64,000 nucleotides of DNA from DATEOR01 sp036279015. GTDB taxonomy: Bacteria; Actinomycetota; Thermoleophilia; Gaiellales; Gaiellaceae. Both the position numbers and the translations under genes were made by a program. How positions within the stretch are numbered: position 1 is the stretch's first letter; each line of letters opens with the position of its first letter. The stretch is taken from the NCBI GenBank assembly GCA_036279015.1, contig DASUJY010000074.1, positions 62,001 to 126,000 on the forward strand, read 5' to 3'. Shown one piece after another: positions 32,977-42,139 of this stretch. The notes below the pieces were generated by a model, which saw nothing but the letters and a program-made list of their open reading frames with translations, did not search any database and was not told where the DNA came from.

Positions 32977-34085
32977 TTGCGCCGGCGCGCCTTGCGCGAG
33001 CGGCGAGCGCCCGCGGGCCGCCCCCCGACGGCTTTCCCTGCAGCGGCCTCCTTCTGGACGCCGGCCGGCTCGGCCACGGCTCCCTCGCCCGCAGCTTCCT
33101 GGCCGACCGCCTGGGCCACGGCCTGCACCAGGTCGCGTCCGTTGTGACCGTTCGTCGAAACCGCCGCCTCTGGATCGCCGGGCCCACCCGAAAGCCGGAA
33201 GCCGCGCGTCCGGGAGGTCAGCACGACGATGCCGAGGATGCTGAACACGGCACCGCCGAACAGTCCCGCGAACATCGTCATCGCGATCCGCCGCTTTCCC
33301 TGCGTCGAGCCGAGCGGTAGGCGCGGCTGGTCGAGAACCCGCAGGGTGTTCTCGGCGCCCTGCGCGAGCCCCGCCAGAGCCTCGTTCAGCGTCTGCGTCG
33401 CAGTCCCGAGCGCGGTCTCGGCGCTCTGGGCGTTCTGCGCGAGGGCGTTGAACTGGGGATCGGAGGCGCCCGCCCCCGGATGCAGCTCGCGGTAGCCGCG
33501 CAGGGCAGCGGTCGCCGTCTGGAGTACGTCCGAGGCCGCCTTGACGCGCGTCCGCGCGGCTGCCAGCGCGTCGCGCCGGAGGGAGTTGCTCTGCTTCTCG
33601 AACTCGTCGAGGATCACGCGGAGCGTGGCGACGGCGAGCTGGGGAGAGGGCCCGTCGAACTTGATCTGGAGGACGTGCGGCCCCTGCACGCTCGAGGTCA
33701 CGCGACTGGGGCCGAGCGCCGTCGCGATCCGCTCGTCCATCGTCGGCGTCCCCCTCATCTTGCCGAGGAGTGCGCCCGGCCCCCAGCCCGCCGAGGGGTG
33801 CTCCTCGAGGTAATCCCCGAGCGGGCCCTGGTTGGCAATTGTCTTCGCGAAGTACTCCGTCCGCAGAAGCTCGTTGAGCATCGTCTGGCCGTCGGCGGCA
33901 GGCGACGGCGCACCGAGCGCCTGGTAGGTCGTGCCACCGGTCGTGTCGAGCCAGAGGCCCGAGGTCGAGCGGTAGAGCTTCTGCGCTCCGAGCGCCGACC
34001 AGAGAGCGATGAAGCCCGCCACGGCGATCGGGACGAGGAAAAGAGCCCGATGCCGGCGGAACGTTTGGATGTAGGCCGGGTTCAT
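32973..34085 (-). CDS. Wzz-like polysaccharide chain-length determinant/polymerase co-regulator
   Basis: The 370-aa protein has a membrane helix near the N-terminus (ALFLVPIAVAGFIALWSAL), a long extracytoplasmic alpha-helical region with coiled-coil character (residues about 120-260) and a second helix (MTMFAGLFGGAVFSILGIVV). A cytoplasmic Lys/Arg/Ala-rich tail ends RRSRKARRRK. This is the two-helix plan of Wzz and exosortase-type chain-length determinants. The Pro-rich segment before the second helix (RVLDQPRLPLG) is the family hallmark. No tyrosine-kinase domain is fused or adjacent. Confidence 0.83.
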   Translation of the reverse strand: MNPAYIQTFRRHRALFLVPIAVAGFIALWSALGAQKLYRSTSGLWLDTTGGTTYQALGAPSPAADGQTMLNELLRTEYFAKTIANQGPLGDYLEEHPSAGWGPGALLGKMRGTPTMDERIATALGPSRVTSSVQGPHVLQIKFDGPSPQLAVATLRVILDEFEKQSNSLRRDALAAARTRVKAASDVLQTATAALRGYRELHPGAGASDPQFNALAQNAQSAETALGTATQTLNEALAGLAQGAENTLRVLDQPRLPLGSTQGKRRIAMTMFAGLFGGAVFSILGIVVLTSRTRGFRLSGGPGDPEAAVSTNGHNGRDLVQAVAQAVGQEAAGEGAVAEPAGVQKEAAAGKAVGGRPAGARRSRKARRRK

Positions 34086-34189
34086 GTGCGGCGTTGTCCC
34101 GCACTCAATGGTGGCCTTCTCGGCTCCCTCTTGTTACTCACCATTCGACCAGTTCAGGGGGAGGCGAGGACCGCGGTCCAGGGCAGAGT

Positions 34190-35566
34190 TCAGGACCCGG
34201 TAGGGCCTGCCGTCCGAGGTGTGGGGTCGAAGACGACGCCCTCCTCCCCCACCCGCGCGGTCCCGTCGACGAGGTCCGGGTCGTTCCCTCGGTCCCTGCG
34301 CCGCCACCAGGATGCGACCTCGCGCGGGAGCGCGTGCCAGAGGCTTTCCCGCTCGCGCGCGAAGTCGAGGAAATCCACGTAGAGGCGCCTCCTGTCCCGG
34401 TCTCCGAGATACCCCGGGTCCGGGTGAGTGAGCATCTGCGCGAGCCCGCTCAGCTCCTCGATCCGCTCGAGCTGCGCGCGCCACAGATCGGCCGTGCGCT
34501 CGCCGAGGAGCGTGAAGAGCGTGTGGTCCTGCGGCATCGTGTAGGGCAGCTCGACGATGTCGCCGAGGAAGTAGGGCCAGAGCGAGGAACAACCGCCCGG
34601 CTGGGGCTCGAACGGATCGGAGTGCGGCACCGAGCAGTCGTATTCGAAGGGCAGGTCTCCAAGCCAGTCGATCACGCGATGAGTCGCGGGCGAGCGGAAG
34701 CCGACGGCGCCGAGGCGCGCGGCCATGTCGCGAAGCGCGGGCTGCTGCTCCTCGAACACCTGGCGGGACGAGAAGAGCGAACGGTCGTGGTAGACGCCGT
34801 GAACCCCCAGCTCGAAGCCCCGCGCAGCGAGCTCTCGGACGATCCCCCAGTCGATCGGGTACCAGTCGGCGACGAGGTTGAAGGAGGAGCGGAACCCCCG
34901 CGACTCTTCGAGGTCGGCGAGCTCGACCGCCAGCCGCAGGCCGTCGGCGCTCTCGACGTCGTGCGTGAGGATGAGCGCGGCCCGTCGCCCACGCGGCCAG
35001 AACCACCGAAACGGAAGCTCGCCAGTCCCCGCGCTCAACAGGTGACAGCTGGCGTAGAAGCCCAGCAGGCGGGAGACGCTCGTGTCGAGCGGCCAGCGCG
35101 GAAACTCGGGATCGCGCTGCCTGCGAACCAGGCGGCGCCGCGCCCGTAGCTGCACGGACCGCGGAACGAAGCGCTTGACGAGGTAGAAGAGCGCGAGCTG
35201 GCGCTCGGAGAGAGCGCGCGGGCGCTCCACGGCGCGCCAGCGCTCCTCGACGTAGCTCGAGTAGGCCTCGGCGAGGCTGAACGGCACGCCGACGCGGCCC
35301 GTCTCCGGATCGAGCCGAGCCGAGAGCGTAGTTCCGTCCGCGAGCTCGAACCGCTCGAGGGCGTCCCCGATGCCGTCGTCGCGCCCTGGGCGGGCGAGCA
35401 CCCGCCACTCGCCGGAACGGAGCCAGACGGGAGCGCCGACGCCCGGAGCGTCGACGACGAGCCCGGATGACGAGAGCGGCGCGAGCAGCCGATCGAGCGG
35501 GGAACGGGCTTCCCCCGCTCGCTCGGGGTCACCCCTGCTACTGAGCGGTAAAGCGGGCGAGGACAT
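34190..35566 (-). CDS. Polysaccharide deacetylase-like protein (NodB-type fold)
   Basis: The 458-aa protein carries a NodB-like domain in its C-terminal half: RRAALILTHDVESADGLRLA (catalytic base Asp-Val pair), GFRSSFNLVADWYPIDW, and FELGVHGVYHDRSLF (metal His pair), followed by GFRSPATHRVIDW (catalytic Arg/Pro loop). The N-terminal 200 residues are of unknown fold with no signal peptide, so it may work in the cytoplasm or at the inner membrane face. It overlaps the 3' end of the giant gene by 29 bp. XrtA-type loci carry a similar deacetylase. Confidence 0.8.
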   Translation of the reverse strand: MSSPALPLSSRGDPERAGEARSPLDRLLAPLSSSGLVVDAPGVGAPVWLRSGEWRVLARPGRDDGIGDALERFELADGTTLSARLDPETGRVGVPFSLAEAYSSYVEERWRAVERPRALSERQLALFYLVKRFVPRSVQLRARRRLVRRQRDPEFPRWPLDTSVSRLLGFYASCHLLSAGTGELPFRWFWPRGRRAALILTHDVESADGLRLAVELADLEESRGFRSSFNLVADWYPIDWGIVRELAARGFELGVHGVYHDRSLFSSRQVFEEQQPALRDMAARLGAVGFRSPATHRVIDWLGDLPFEYDCSVPHSDPFEPQPGGCSSLWPYFLGDIVELPYTMPQDHTLFTLLGERTADLWRAQLERIEELSGLAQMLTHPDPGYLGDRDRRRLYVDFLDFARERESLWHALPREVASWWRRRDRGNDPDLVDGTARVGEEGVVFDPTPRTAGPTGS

Positions 35567-38500
35567 TGGCGGTCACGCGTTGCACTCCGGGATCGACGAG
35601 CGCCGCCCCGCCGGCGAACCCGTCCACGCCCCAGCACCACTCGATCGTCCCCGCCGCGAAGACCATCGCGCCGCTCGGTGCCGTGTAGATCGAGGAGTTC
35701 GCCGTGTCGGTCTGCCCGTTCTCGGTGTTGAGGACCGGCGAGTTCGAGAGCGGCACGAGGTTCGCCGGCGTGTTGGCGTCGTTCCAGAGGTGGTCGTACT
35801 CGTAGCCGACGATCCCGCGAACGTGGGTGCCGTTCACCCAGCCCGTGCCCTCGTAGACCCAGTGCTGCGCGTTGTCGACGACGTAGTCGACGCTCGCGCC
35901 CTCCGGCTCGCCGCCGAACATGACGCCGATCATCTTCTCCTCCGGCCTGCCGACGAGCGGATCCCGCCAGACGCTCGTGAGAACGGAGTTGTCGACGTTC
36001 AACATCGGATCGGGCCCCGGGAAGGTCGTGTCGGTCGCGAAGTCCTTGTAGCCGACGAGCACGCGGTTGGGGACACCGGCCGCGTTCGGCTCGTAGCGCA
36101 CCTGCCAGTACGACTCGTTCCCGGCGAAAAAGGCCGCGTTCATGCCGCCCGCAATGCTCGCCTCGACGTGGTCGCGCATCCCCTTCGACCAGTACTCATC
36201 GTGACCGACCGAGAGGAAGACGTCGTGGTTCAGGAGCGGGTTGCGGTTCAGGTTGGTGTCGAGGTTGCTCGTGTAGGTGACGTCGTAGCCGTTCTTCTCG
36301 AGCCAGCGCACGAGCGGGTACTCGAACCGGAGGAAGTCGCCCGTCCCGTTTCCGTTCACGAACGGGCGGTCGAACGAGACCTTCATCGCGTGCGGGCCGC
36401 CGAAGCTCGTGTAGTTGTTGTAGAGGCTCGTGCCGCCGTAGGTGTTGTAGGCCTGCCACGTGTTCTCGCTCGTCTGGAAGTCGATCGGCTCGTGCCCGCC
36501 GTCGTTTCGGACGACGAAGGTGATGAAGGACCCGTAGCCGTTCGAGGCCTTGAGGCGCGCGAGATAGACGCCGGACGTCCAGGTCGACGAGGTGGTGAGC
36601 GTCGCCGTGCGCGACCAGTTCTCGGCGACCATGCCGGTGACGGGATCGGGTTGCGTCTTCGGCTGGTCGACCCCGGGAAAGACGCCGAGCGACTGCACGA
36701 GACGGGCGCCGGCGCCGCCGTACCAACCCATCCGGAAGACGTCGATCGTGACGTTCGCCGCCGTGGTCGTCACGTAGAAGTCGATCGACTGTCCGTGGTC
36801 GATGCTGATGCTCGATCCATAGCCGGAAAGCTGGGCAGGATCGGACGGCGGCGCCACGTCTCCCCAGTTCGGATCGCCGGCGATCCGGTTCTCGAACTGG
36901 ACGCCGTTCAAGGGTGCGGGCGTGACGGGCGCCGAGGCCTCGGAGTCGGCTCCCGTTCCGACGGGGTTCGTAGCGGCCACGGTGAACGTGTACGCCGTGC
37001 CGTTCGTGAGGCCGCCGACGGTGTAGCCGGTAGCCGGCGAGCCGGTGTCGATCGGGGTCTGGGCGTTCGATCCGATGTACGGAGTGATCCTGTAGCTCGT
37101 GATCGCGCTCCCGCCCGTCGTCGGAGCGTTCCAGCTGAGAGCGACGACCTGGTCGCCCGAGATGCCCGAGACACCGCTCGGCGCCCCGGGAACCACCGTC
37201 TGCGTCACGGCCGACGCCCACACCGTGACGTCGTCGAAGTCGACGTCGTTCGCCCCGTCGTTCCAGAGCTGCAGGCGCTGGAGGTTGGCCGAGCGGTTGT
37301 AGTCGCCGCTCACGCCCCAGTCCGGCTGTGTCGCCCCGTTCAGGTGGATGCGGGCGCCGCCCGTGGCCGTCGCCGTGTACTCGATCTCGACCTTGACCCA
37401 CGCGCCGGTGGGAGCCGAGCCGATCCCCGTGAAGATCTCGGTGCTACCGGTGTTGCTGCGGGGGTAGAAGAGGAAGCCGCCGCGATTACCGTCGTAGAAG
37501 AGGCCCCACATTACCTGGCTGCTCGACTGATCCCTCGCTTCGGCGACCTCCTGGATCCCGGCCGCCGAGCCGATCCTCACCCAGAAGCTCGTCAACGTAT
37601 CCGCCTGCGCGGAGCTGAGCGTCTTCACGACGACGCCGTACTGCCCGGGATCGTTGTGCAGCCGCAGTCCGTACGAGCCCGCATGCGCAGACGCTCCTGT
37701 GACGCTGATCGTTCCCGTGCCAACGGCGACGTTCCAGGCACTGGTCGTACCGGTCTCGAACCCGTCCGCGAAGACGGCGTCGTTGAAGCGGGAGACGGGG
37801 GTGACGGCAGCGCTCGCCGCGGAATCGGGCCCCGTCCCGGCCTTGTTCTGCGCCGCGACGGTGAATGTGTACGCCGTCCCGTTGTCGAGGTTCTCGACCG
37901 TGTAGCCGGTGGCGGCGGAGCCCGTCTTGACAGTTGGCTGCGCGTTGCCGTTCGCGTAGGGCGTGATCCTGTAGCCGGTGACGGGCGCGCCGCCGTCGTC
38001 GGAGGGCGCGGTCCAGCTGAGGGCGACCGAGTGGTCTCCCGCCGTCCCCGTCACGTCTGTCGGAGCTCCGGGCTTGTCGGCGCCCGTGGGCGTCACGATC
38101 GCCGAGGGAGTCGACTCGGGCCCGGTGCCGCTCTCGTTCGTGGCGGCGACCGTGAAGACGTAGTCGCTCTCGTTCGCGAGCCCGGTGACCGTGGACGCCG
38201 TCTCCGCTGAGCCGGTCTGGATCGGAGCCTGGGCGCTGCCGCCGAGGTACGGCGTCACGACGTAGCCCGTGATCGGCGCGCCGCCGTCGTCGGCCGGTGC
38301 AGTCCAGGAGAGGTTGACGGTGGCGTTGCCGGGAGCGCCCTCGACGTCCTTCGGGGCTCCGGGCACGCTCACCGGCGCGCCGACCGAGACGTCGTCGAAG
38401 TCGACGGTGCTCGCCGCATCGTTCCAGAGCTGGATCTTCCGCAGGTTCGAGGAGCGCGTGTAGTCGCCGCTCACCCCCCACGTCATGCTCGTCTGGTCGT

Positions 38501-40277
38501 TGACGTAGAGCTGCGCGCCGCCGGCAGGCGTCGCGTCGTACCGGACCTCGACCTTGACCCACGCGCCGGCGGCCACCGAGCCGTTGCCGGTGAAGATCTC
38601 CGTCGCGTGGGTCCCGTCCCGGGGGTAGAACCAGAAGCCGTGACGCGCCGCGTCGTAGAAGAGGCTCCACATCTGCGCGCTGCTCGACCCGTCGCGGGCC
38701 TCCGCTACTTCCTGCACGCCCCCGGTCGCCGCGATCCGCGTCCAGAAGGTCGTCGAGCTCTCGGGCAGGGCCGTGCCGATGTCCGCGACGGCGATTCCCC
38801 ACTGACCGGTCGCGTTGTCGAGGCGCAACCCGTAGGAGCCCGCGTGCGCCGCCGCGCCGGTGACGACCGCCGACCCGACCCCGTCGACCGACCAGCGGCT
38901 CGCGGACCCCGACTCGAATCCCTCCGAGAACATCACCCGCGGATACCCCGAGCTCGGCGGAAGGGGCGGCCCGGGCGTCAGGACCGGTGACGGCGCGGAC
39001 GCCTGGCCAGTGCCGACGCTGTTCGTCGCCGCGACCGTGAACGTATACGCAGTCCCGTTCGTCAGCCCGCTCACCGTGAAGCTCGTGCCGGCGGAGCCCG
39101 TGTCGATCGGCGTCTGCGCGTTCACACCGACGTAGGGCGTGATTCGATAGCTGGTGATCGCAGCACCGCCATCCGAGCCGGGCGCGCTCCAGTTCAACGA
39201 AACAGAACGGTCTCCCGGAGTCCCAGACACCCCGGTGGGCGCGCCGGGAGCGCTCGCCTGCGCGGTCGGCGTCAGGGCGCCCGAGGGCGCCGAAGGCTGC
39301 CCGGTTCCGACGCTGTTCGTCGCCGCGACCGTGAACGTGTACGCCGTCCCGTTCGTCAGCCCGTTCACCGTGAAGCTCGTGCCTGCCGAGCCCGTGTCGA
39401 TCGGCGCCTGGGCATTCGCGCCGACGTAGGGCGTGATCCGATAGCTCGTGACCTCGGCGCCGCCGTCCGAACCCGGCGCGCTCCAGCTCAACGACACCGA
39501 GCGGTCACCCGGTGTCCCGGACAAGCCGGTCGGAGCGCCGGGAGCGCTCGTCTGCACAGCCGGCGTGGCCACGGAGACGCCGTCGAAGTCGACGGTGTTC
39601 GGCGCGTCGTTCCAGAGCTGGAGCTCCTGGAGGTCGCTCGAGCGGGTGAAGTCGCCGCTCACGCCCCATTCAGGCCGTGTCTCGCCGTTGACGTAGAGCT
39701 GCGCGCCACCGGTCGGCGTCGCCGTGTAGAGGATCGTGACGTCCAGCCAGGTGCCGACGGGCGCGCTCCCGGCGCCCGTGAAGATCTCGGTCGCGCCGCT
39801 TCCACTCCGCGGATAGAACCAGAGTGCCTGCCGGCCGGCGTCGTAGAGGAGGCCCCACATCTGCACCGACCTCGACGCGTTCCGCGCCTCGGCGATCTCC
39901 TGGAACCCGGCCGCCGACTCGACCCGCACGGAGAAGGACACCGAGCTGTCGACCACTGCCGCGTCGAGGCGCTTCGAGGCGATTCCGAACTGCCCGCTCG
40001 CGTTGGCGAGGCGGAGCCCAAACGAGCCCGCGTGAGCAGCGGCCGCCTCGGCGCTCGCCGCTCCGTTGCCGCCGATCGTCCAGTCGTTCAGCGAGCCGGA
40101 CTCGAATCCATCGGAGAAGACGACATTCGAGTACGCGGAGGGCGAGCCCGTCGCGGCGGGCGCCTGCCGGGCGCTGCCGGCGACGACCACGAGAAGACAG
40201 GCGAGCAGCGCCGCGCCGACCGCCTTCCTGGAGGCGGGAGGGCTTGTGCGCAGACGTCGGCTGGCTGCTCGAGCCAT
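35538..40277 (-). CDS. Giant secreted multidomain protein: jelly-roll x3, fibronectin III x5, N,N-dimethylformamidase-like C-terminus (1579 aa)
   Basis: ATG 40277 begins a signal peptide (residues 1-42, ending QAPAAT). Then come a beta jelly-roll (about 50-240, opening VVFSDGFESGSLNDW), FN3-1 and FN3-2 (244-440), jelly-roll 2 (447-640), FN3-3 and FN3-4 (645-835), jelly-roll 3 (845-1030), FN3-5 (1040-1130) and a C-terminal domain (1135-1579). The last domain contains DFYVTTTAANVTIDVFRMGW, VFLSVGHDEYWSKGMRDHVE and AAFFAGNESYWQVRYEP, typical of N,N-dimethylformamidase beta-subunit-like proteins. Jelly-rolls and FN3 units probably bind polysaccharide at the surface; the C-terminal reaction is unknown. 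Confidence 0.88.
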   Translation of the reverse strand: MARAASRRLRTSPPASRKAVGAALLACLLVVVAGSARQAPAATGSPSAYSNVVFSDGFESGSLNDWTIGGNGAASAEAAAAHAGSFGLRLANASGQFGIASKRLDAAVVDSSVSFSVRVESAAGFQEIAEARNASRSVQMWGLLYDAGRQALWFYPRSGSGATEIFTGAGSAPVGTWLDVTILYTATPTGGAQLYVNGETRPEWGVSGDFTRSSDLQELQLWNDAPNTVDFDGVSVATPAVQTSAPGAPTGLSGTPGDRSVSLSWSAPGSDGGAEVTSYRITPYVGANAQAPIDTGSAGTSFTVNGLTNGTAYTFTVAATNSVGTGQPSAPSGALTPTAQASAPGAPTGVSGTPGDRSVSLNWSAPGSDGGAAITSYRITPYVGVNAQTPIDTGSAGTSFTVSGLTNGTAYTFTVAATNSVGTGQASAPSPVLTPGPPLPPSSGYPRVMFSEGFESGSASRWSVDGVGSAVVTGAAAHAGSYGLRLDNATGQWGIAVADIGTALPESSTTFWTRIAATGGVQEVAEARDGSSSAQMWSLFYDAARHGFWFYPRDGTHATEIFTGNGSVAAGAWVKVEVRYDATPAGGAQLYVNDQTSMTWGVSGDYTRSSNLRKIQLWNDAASTVDFDDVSVGAPVSVPGAPKDVEGAPGNATVNLSWTAPADDGGAPITGYVVTPYLGGSAQAPIQTGSAETASTVTGLANESDYVFTVAATNESGTGPESTPSAIVTPTGADKPGAPTDVTGTAGDHSVALSWTAPSDDGGAPVTGYRITPYANGNAQPTVKTGSAATGYTVENLDNGTAYTFTVAAQNKAGTGPDSAASAAVTPVSRFNDAVFADGFETGTTSAWNVAVGTGTISVTGASAHAGSYGLRLHNDPGQYGVVVKTLSSAQADTLTSFWVRIGSAAGIQEVAEARDQSSSQVMWGLFYDGNRGGFLFYPRSNTGSTEIFTGIGSAPTGAWVKVEIEYTATATGGARIHLNGATQPDWGVSGDYNRSANLQRLQLWNDGANDVDFDDVTVWASAVTQTVVPGAPSGVSGISGDQVVALSWNAPTTGGSAITSYRITPYIGSNAQTPIDTGSPATGYTVGGLTNGTAYTFTVAATNPVGTGADSEASAPVTPAPLNGVQFENRIAGDPNWGDVAPPSDPAQLSGYGSSISIDHGQSIDFYVTTTAANVTIDVFRMGWYGGAGARLVQSLGVFPGVDQPKTQPDPVTGMVAENWSRTATLTTSSTWTSGVYLARLKASNGYGSFITFVVRNDGGHEPIDFQTSENTWQAYNTYGGTSLYNNYTSFGGPHAMKVSFDRPFVNGNGTGDFLRFEYPLVRWLEKNGYDVTYTSNLDTNLNRNPLLNHDVFLSVGHDEYWSKGMRDHVEASIAGGMNAAFFAGNESYWQVRYEPNAAGVPNRVLVGYKDFATDTTFPGPDPMLNVDNSVLTSVWRDPLVGRPEEKMIGVMFGGEPEGASVDYVVDNAQHWVYEGTGWVNGTHVRGIVGYEYDHLWNDANTPANLVPLSNSPVLNTENGQTDTANSSIYTAPSGAMVFAAGTIEWCWGVDGFAGGAALVDPGVQRVTANVLARFTAQ
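38961..39548 (-). repeat. Tandem 294-bp direct repeat encoding FN3-1 and FN3-2
   Basis: Two consecutive 98-codon units within the giant gene are nearly identical at DNA level, differing at scattered third positions and a few codons. Both encode an FN3 module opening APGAPTG and containing SYRITPYVG and NGTAYTFTVAATNSVGTG. The remaining FN3 modules are more diverged, so this pair is the most recent duplication. Confidence 0.85.
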
Positions 40278-40639
40278 GAGGCGTGCCGATTCTCGTTGAC
40301 GCGCGAAGCGGCTTGTACTGGCCGATGGGGCTGTTTCGCGGCGCCACTGCAAGCGCCGCGAGTGCAGCAGGAAACACGGTCGCGGCGCACGCCTTCCTCA
40401 CCGAACGGGTGGTGCGCGAAGCTCTCGCCGAGCGCTCCTGACCGCACTCGAAACCCGCCCGACGCATAGGTCGCGGCCCGCGGACAGGGCGGAAACTGTC
40501 CCAATCCTGGCCTGGAACCCGCGGCGGCCACGCCATACGTTTGACGCCAACCTCATGCGGGACGACAGCGACGCATTCATGACGAGGACGTGACGCGCTG
40601 AGCGCGGTCGAGCACGGAGTTGCCGCACCCCCGCGGCCC
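40278..40639. other. Divergent intergenic region of the polysaccharide locus (362 bp)
   Basis: No gene is visible between the giant gene and the priming transferase. It holds a perfect 8-bp hairpin, CGCGGCGC (40337-40344) with GCGCCGCG (40353-40360), in the leader of the giant gene; a competing pair CTGCA/TGCAG (40347-40351 and 40363-40367) could form instead. TTGACG at 40541-40546 looks like a -35 for the rightward gene, but no good -10 lies 16-18 nt downstream. Confidence 0.4.
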
Positions 40640-42139
40640 GTGGGCCTCGGGCTCGAGGCCGTCGACGAGCGCGCCCGCGCAGTCGTCGAGCGCCGTCGGG
40701 CCGCAGCGAAGCGCCGGCGCCGCGGGTGGCTGGTTCGCCGGGCGCTTCTGGTCGCCGACGTCGTCGGGCTCGTGGTCGCCTTCTGCGTGGCGGCCCGACT
40801 CTTCCGCGGAGGCGGCGCGGGAGACGAAGTCGGCGGCCTCACGGAGGTGCTCGCCTTCGCGGCGACGCTCCCCGCCTGGATCGTCCTCGCGAAGCTCTAC
40901 GGCCTCTACGACCGCGACGAGGAGCGAACCGACCACTCGACGGCAGACGACATCGTCGGGGTCTTCCACGTCGTCACTTTCGGCGCCTGGATCTTCTTCG
41001 TCTCGGCCTGGGTCACCGGGCTCGCCCGTCCCGGCGCCACGCGGCTCGTGGGCTTCTGGGCGCTCGCCATCGCGACCGTCGCGCTCGGCCGGGTTGTCGC
41101 GCGCTCCCTCTGTCGGAGAAGCGAGACCTACCTCCAGGACACGGTTATCGTCGGCGCCGGCGACACGGGCCAGCTGATCGCCCGCAAGCTCCTGCACCAC
41201 CCGGAGTACGGACTCAACCTGCTCGGCTTCGTCGACGCCAGCCCGAAGACGCGGCGGCCCGGCCTCGAGCACGTAGGGGTGCTCGGCGAGCCGGAGGAGC
41301 TCCCGCGGATCGTCGCCGACCTCGACGTCGAGCGCGTCATCGTCGCGTTCACGAGCGAGCCCGACGAGCGGACGATGGCAATCGCGCGCTCGCTTCGCGA
41401 CCGAGACGTGCAGGTCGACATCGTCCCGCGTCTCTACGAGCTGGTCGGTCCGCGGGCGGGCATGCACAGCGTCGAGGCGCTGCCGCTCGTCGGAGTCCCG
41501 TCCGTTCGCCTGTCTCCATCATCGCGGCTCCTGAAGCGCGCGATCGACGTCGTCGGCGCGGCGGCGCTGCTCACGCTCACGGCTCCGGTCTTCGTGGTGG
41601 TCGCGCTCCTGACGAAGCTCGATTCCCCCGGCCCCGTGTTCTTCCGGCAGACGCGGCTCGGGCTCAGCATGCGCGAGTTCACCGCGCTCAAGTTCCGCAC
41701 CATGCGCGCCGACACGGACGACGCGCCGCACCGCGAGTACATCCGCCAGATCATGGACGCGACGGCCGAGGCGAACGAGAACGGGCTCTACAAGCTCGAG
41801 CGGGAGGATGCGGTCACGCGGGTCGGGCAGTGGCTGCGCCGCACGAGCCTCGACGAGCTGCCCCAGCTCTTGAACGTGCTGCGCGGAGACATGTCGCTGG
41901 TCGGGCCGCGCCCATGCCTGACCTACGAGACGGAGAGCTTCGCGCCCCACCACTTCGAGCGCTTCCTGGTCCCGGCCGGCCTGACCGGGCTCTGGCAGGT
42001 TGCCGCGCGCGCCCACTCGACTTTCGCCGAGGCGCTCGAGATGGACGTTTCATACGCGCGGGGGTGGTCGCTCGGGCTCGACCTTCGCCTCCTCTGCCGC
42101 ACGCCGCTGCAGATGCTCCGTTCGAAGGGCACGCGGTGA
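40640..42139 (+). CDS. Polyprenyl-phosphate sugar-1-phosphate transferase (exopolysaccharide priming enzyme)
   Basis: The 499-aa protein has four N-terminal membrane helices, a central CoA-binding-like Rossmann domain (TVIVGAGDTGQLIARKLL) and a C-terminal catalytic domain. That domain starts KRAIDVVGAAALLTLTAPVF and contains SPGPVFFRQTRLG, LKFRTMRADTDDAPH and the signature DELPQLLNVLRGDMSLVGPR. This is the WbaP/CpsE family, which loads the first sugar phosphate onto undecaprenyl phosphate. The start is GTG 40640. The stop overlaps the next start (GTGA), coupling it to the Gfo/Idh/MocA gene. Confidence 0.92.
   Translation: MGLGLEAVDERARAVVERRRAAAKRRRRGWLVRRALLVADVVGLVVAFCVAARLFRGGGAGDEVGGLTEVLAFAATLPAWIVLAKLYGLYDRDEERTDHSTADDIVGVFHVVTFGAWIFFVSAWVTGLARPGATRLVGFWALAIATVALGRVVARSLCRRSETYLQDTVIVGAGDTGQLIARKLLHHPEYGLNLLGFVDASPKTRRPGLEHVGVLGEPEELPRIVADLDVERVIVAFTSEPDERTMAIARSLRDRDVQVDIVPRLYELVGPRAGMHSVEALPLVGVPSVRLSPSSRLLKRAIDVVGAAALLTLTAPVFVVVALLTKLDSPGPVFFRQTRLGLSMREFTALKFRTMRADTDDAPHREYIRQIMDATAEANENGLYKLEREDAVTRVGQWLRRTSLDELPQLLNVLRGDMSLVGPRPCLTYETESFAPHHFERFLVPAGLTGLWQVAARAHSTFAEALEMDVSYARGWSLGLDLRLLCRTPLQMLRSKGTR

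Noticed and set aside
35370..38210. A 946-codon plus-strand open frame antisense to the giant gene
   Set aside because: It mirrors the FN3/jelly-roll coding sequence on the other strand; its Asp/Arg/Val-rich composition is typical of high-GC shadow frames.
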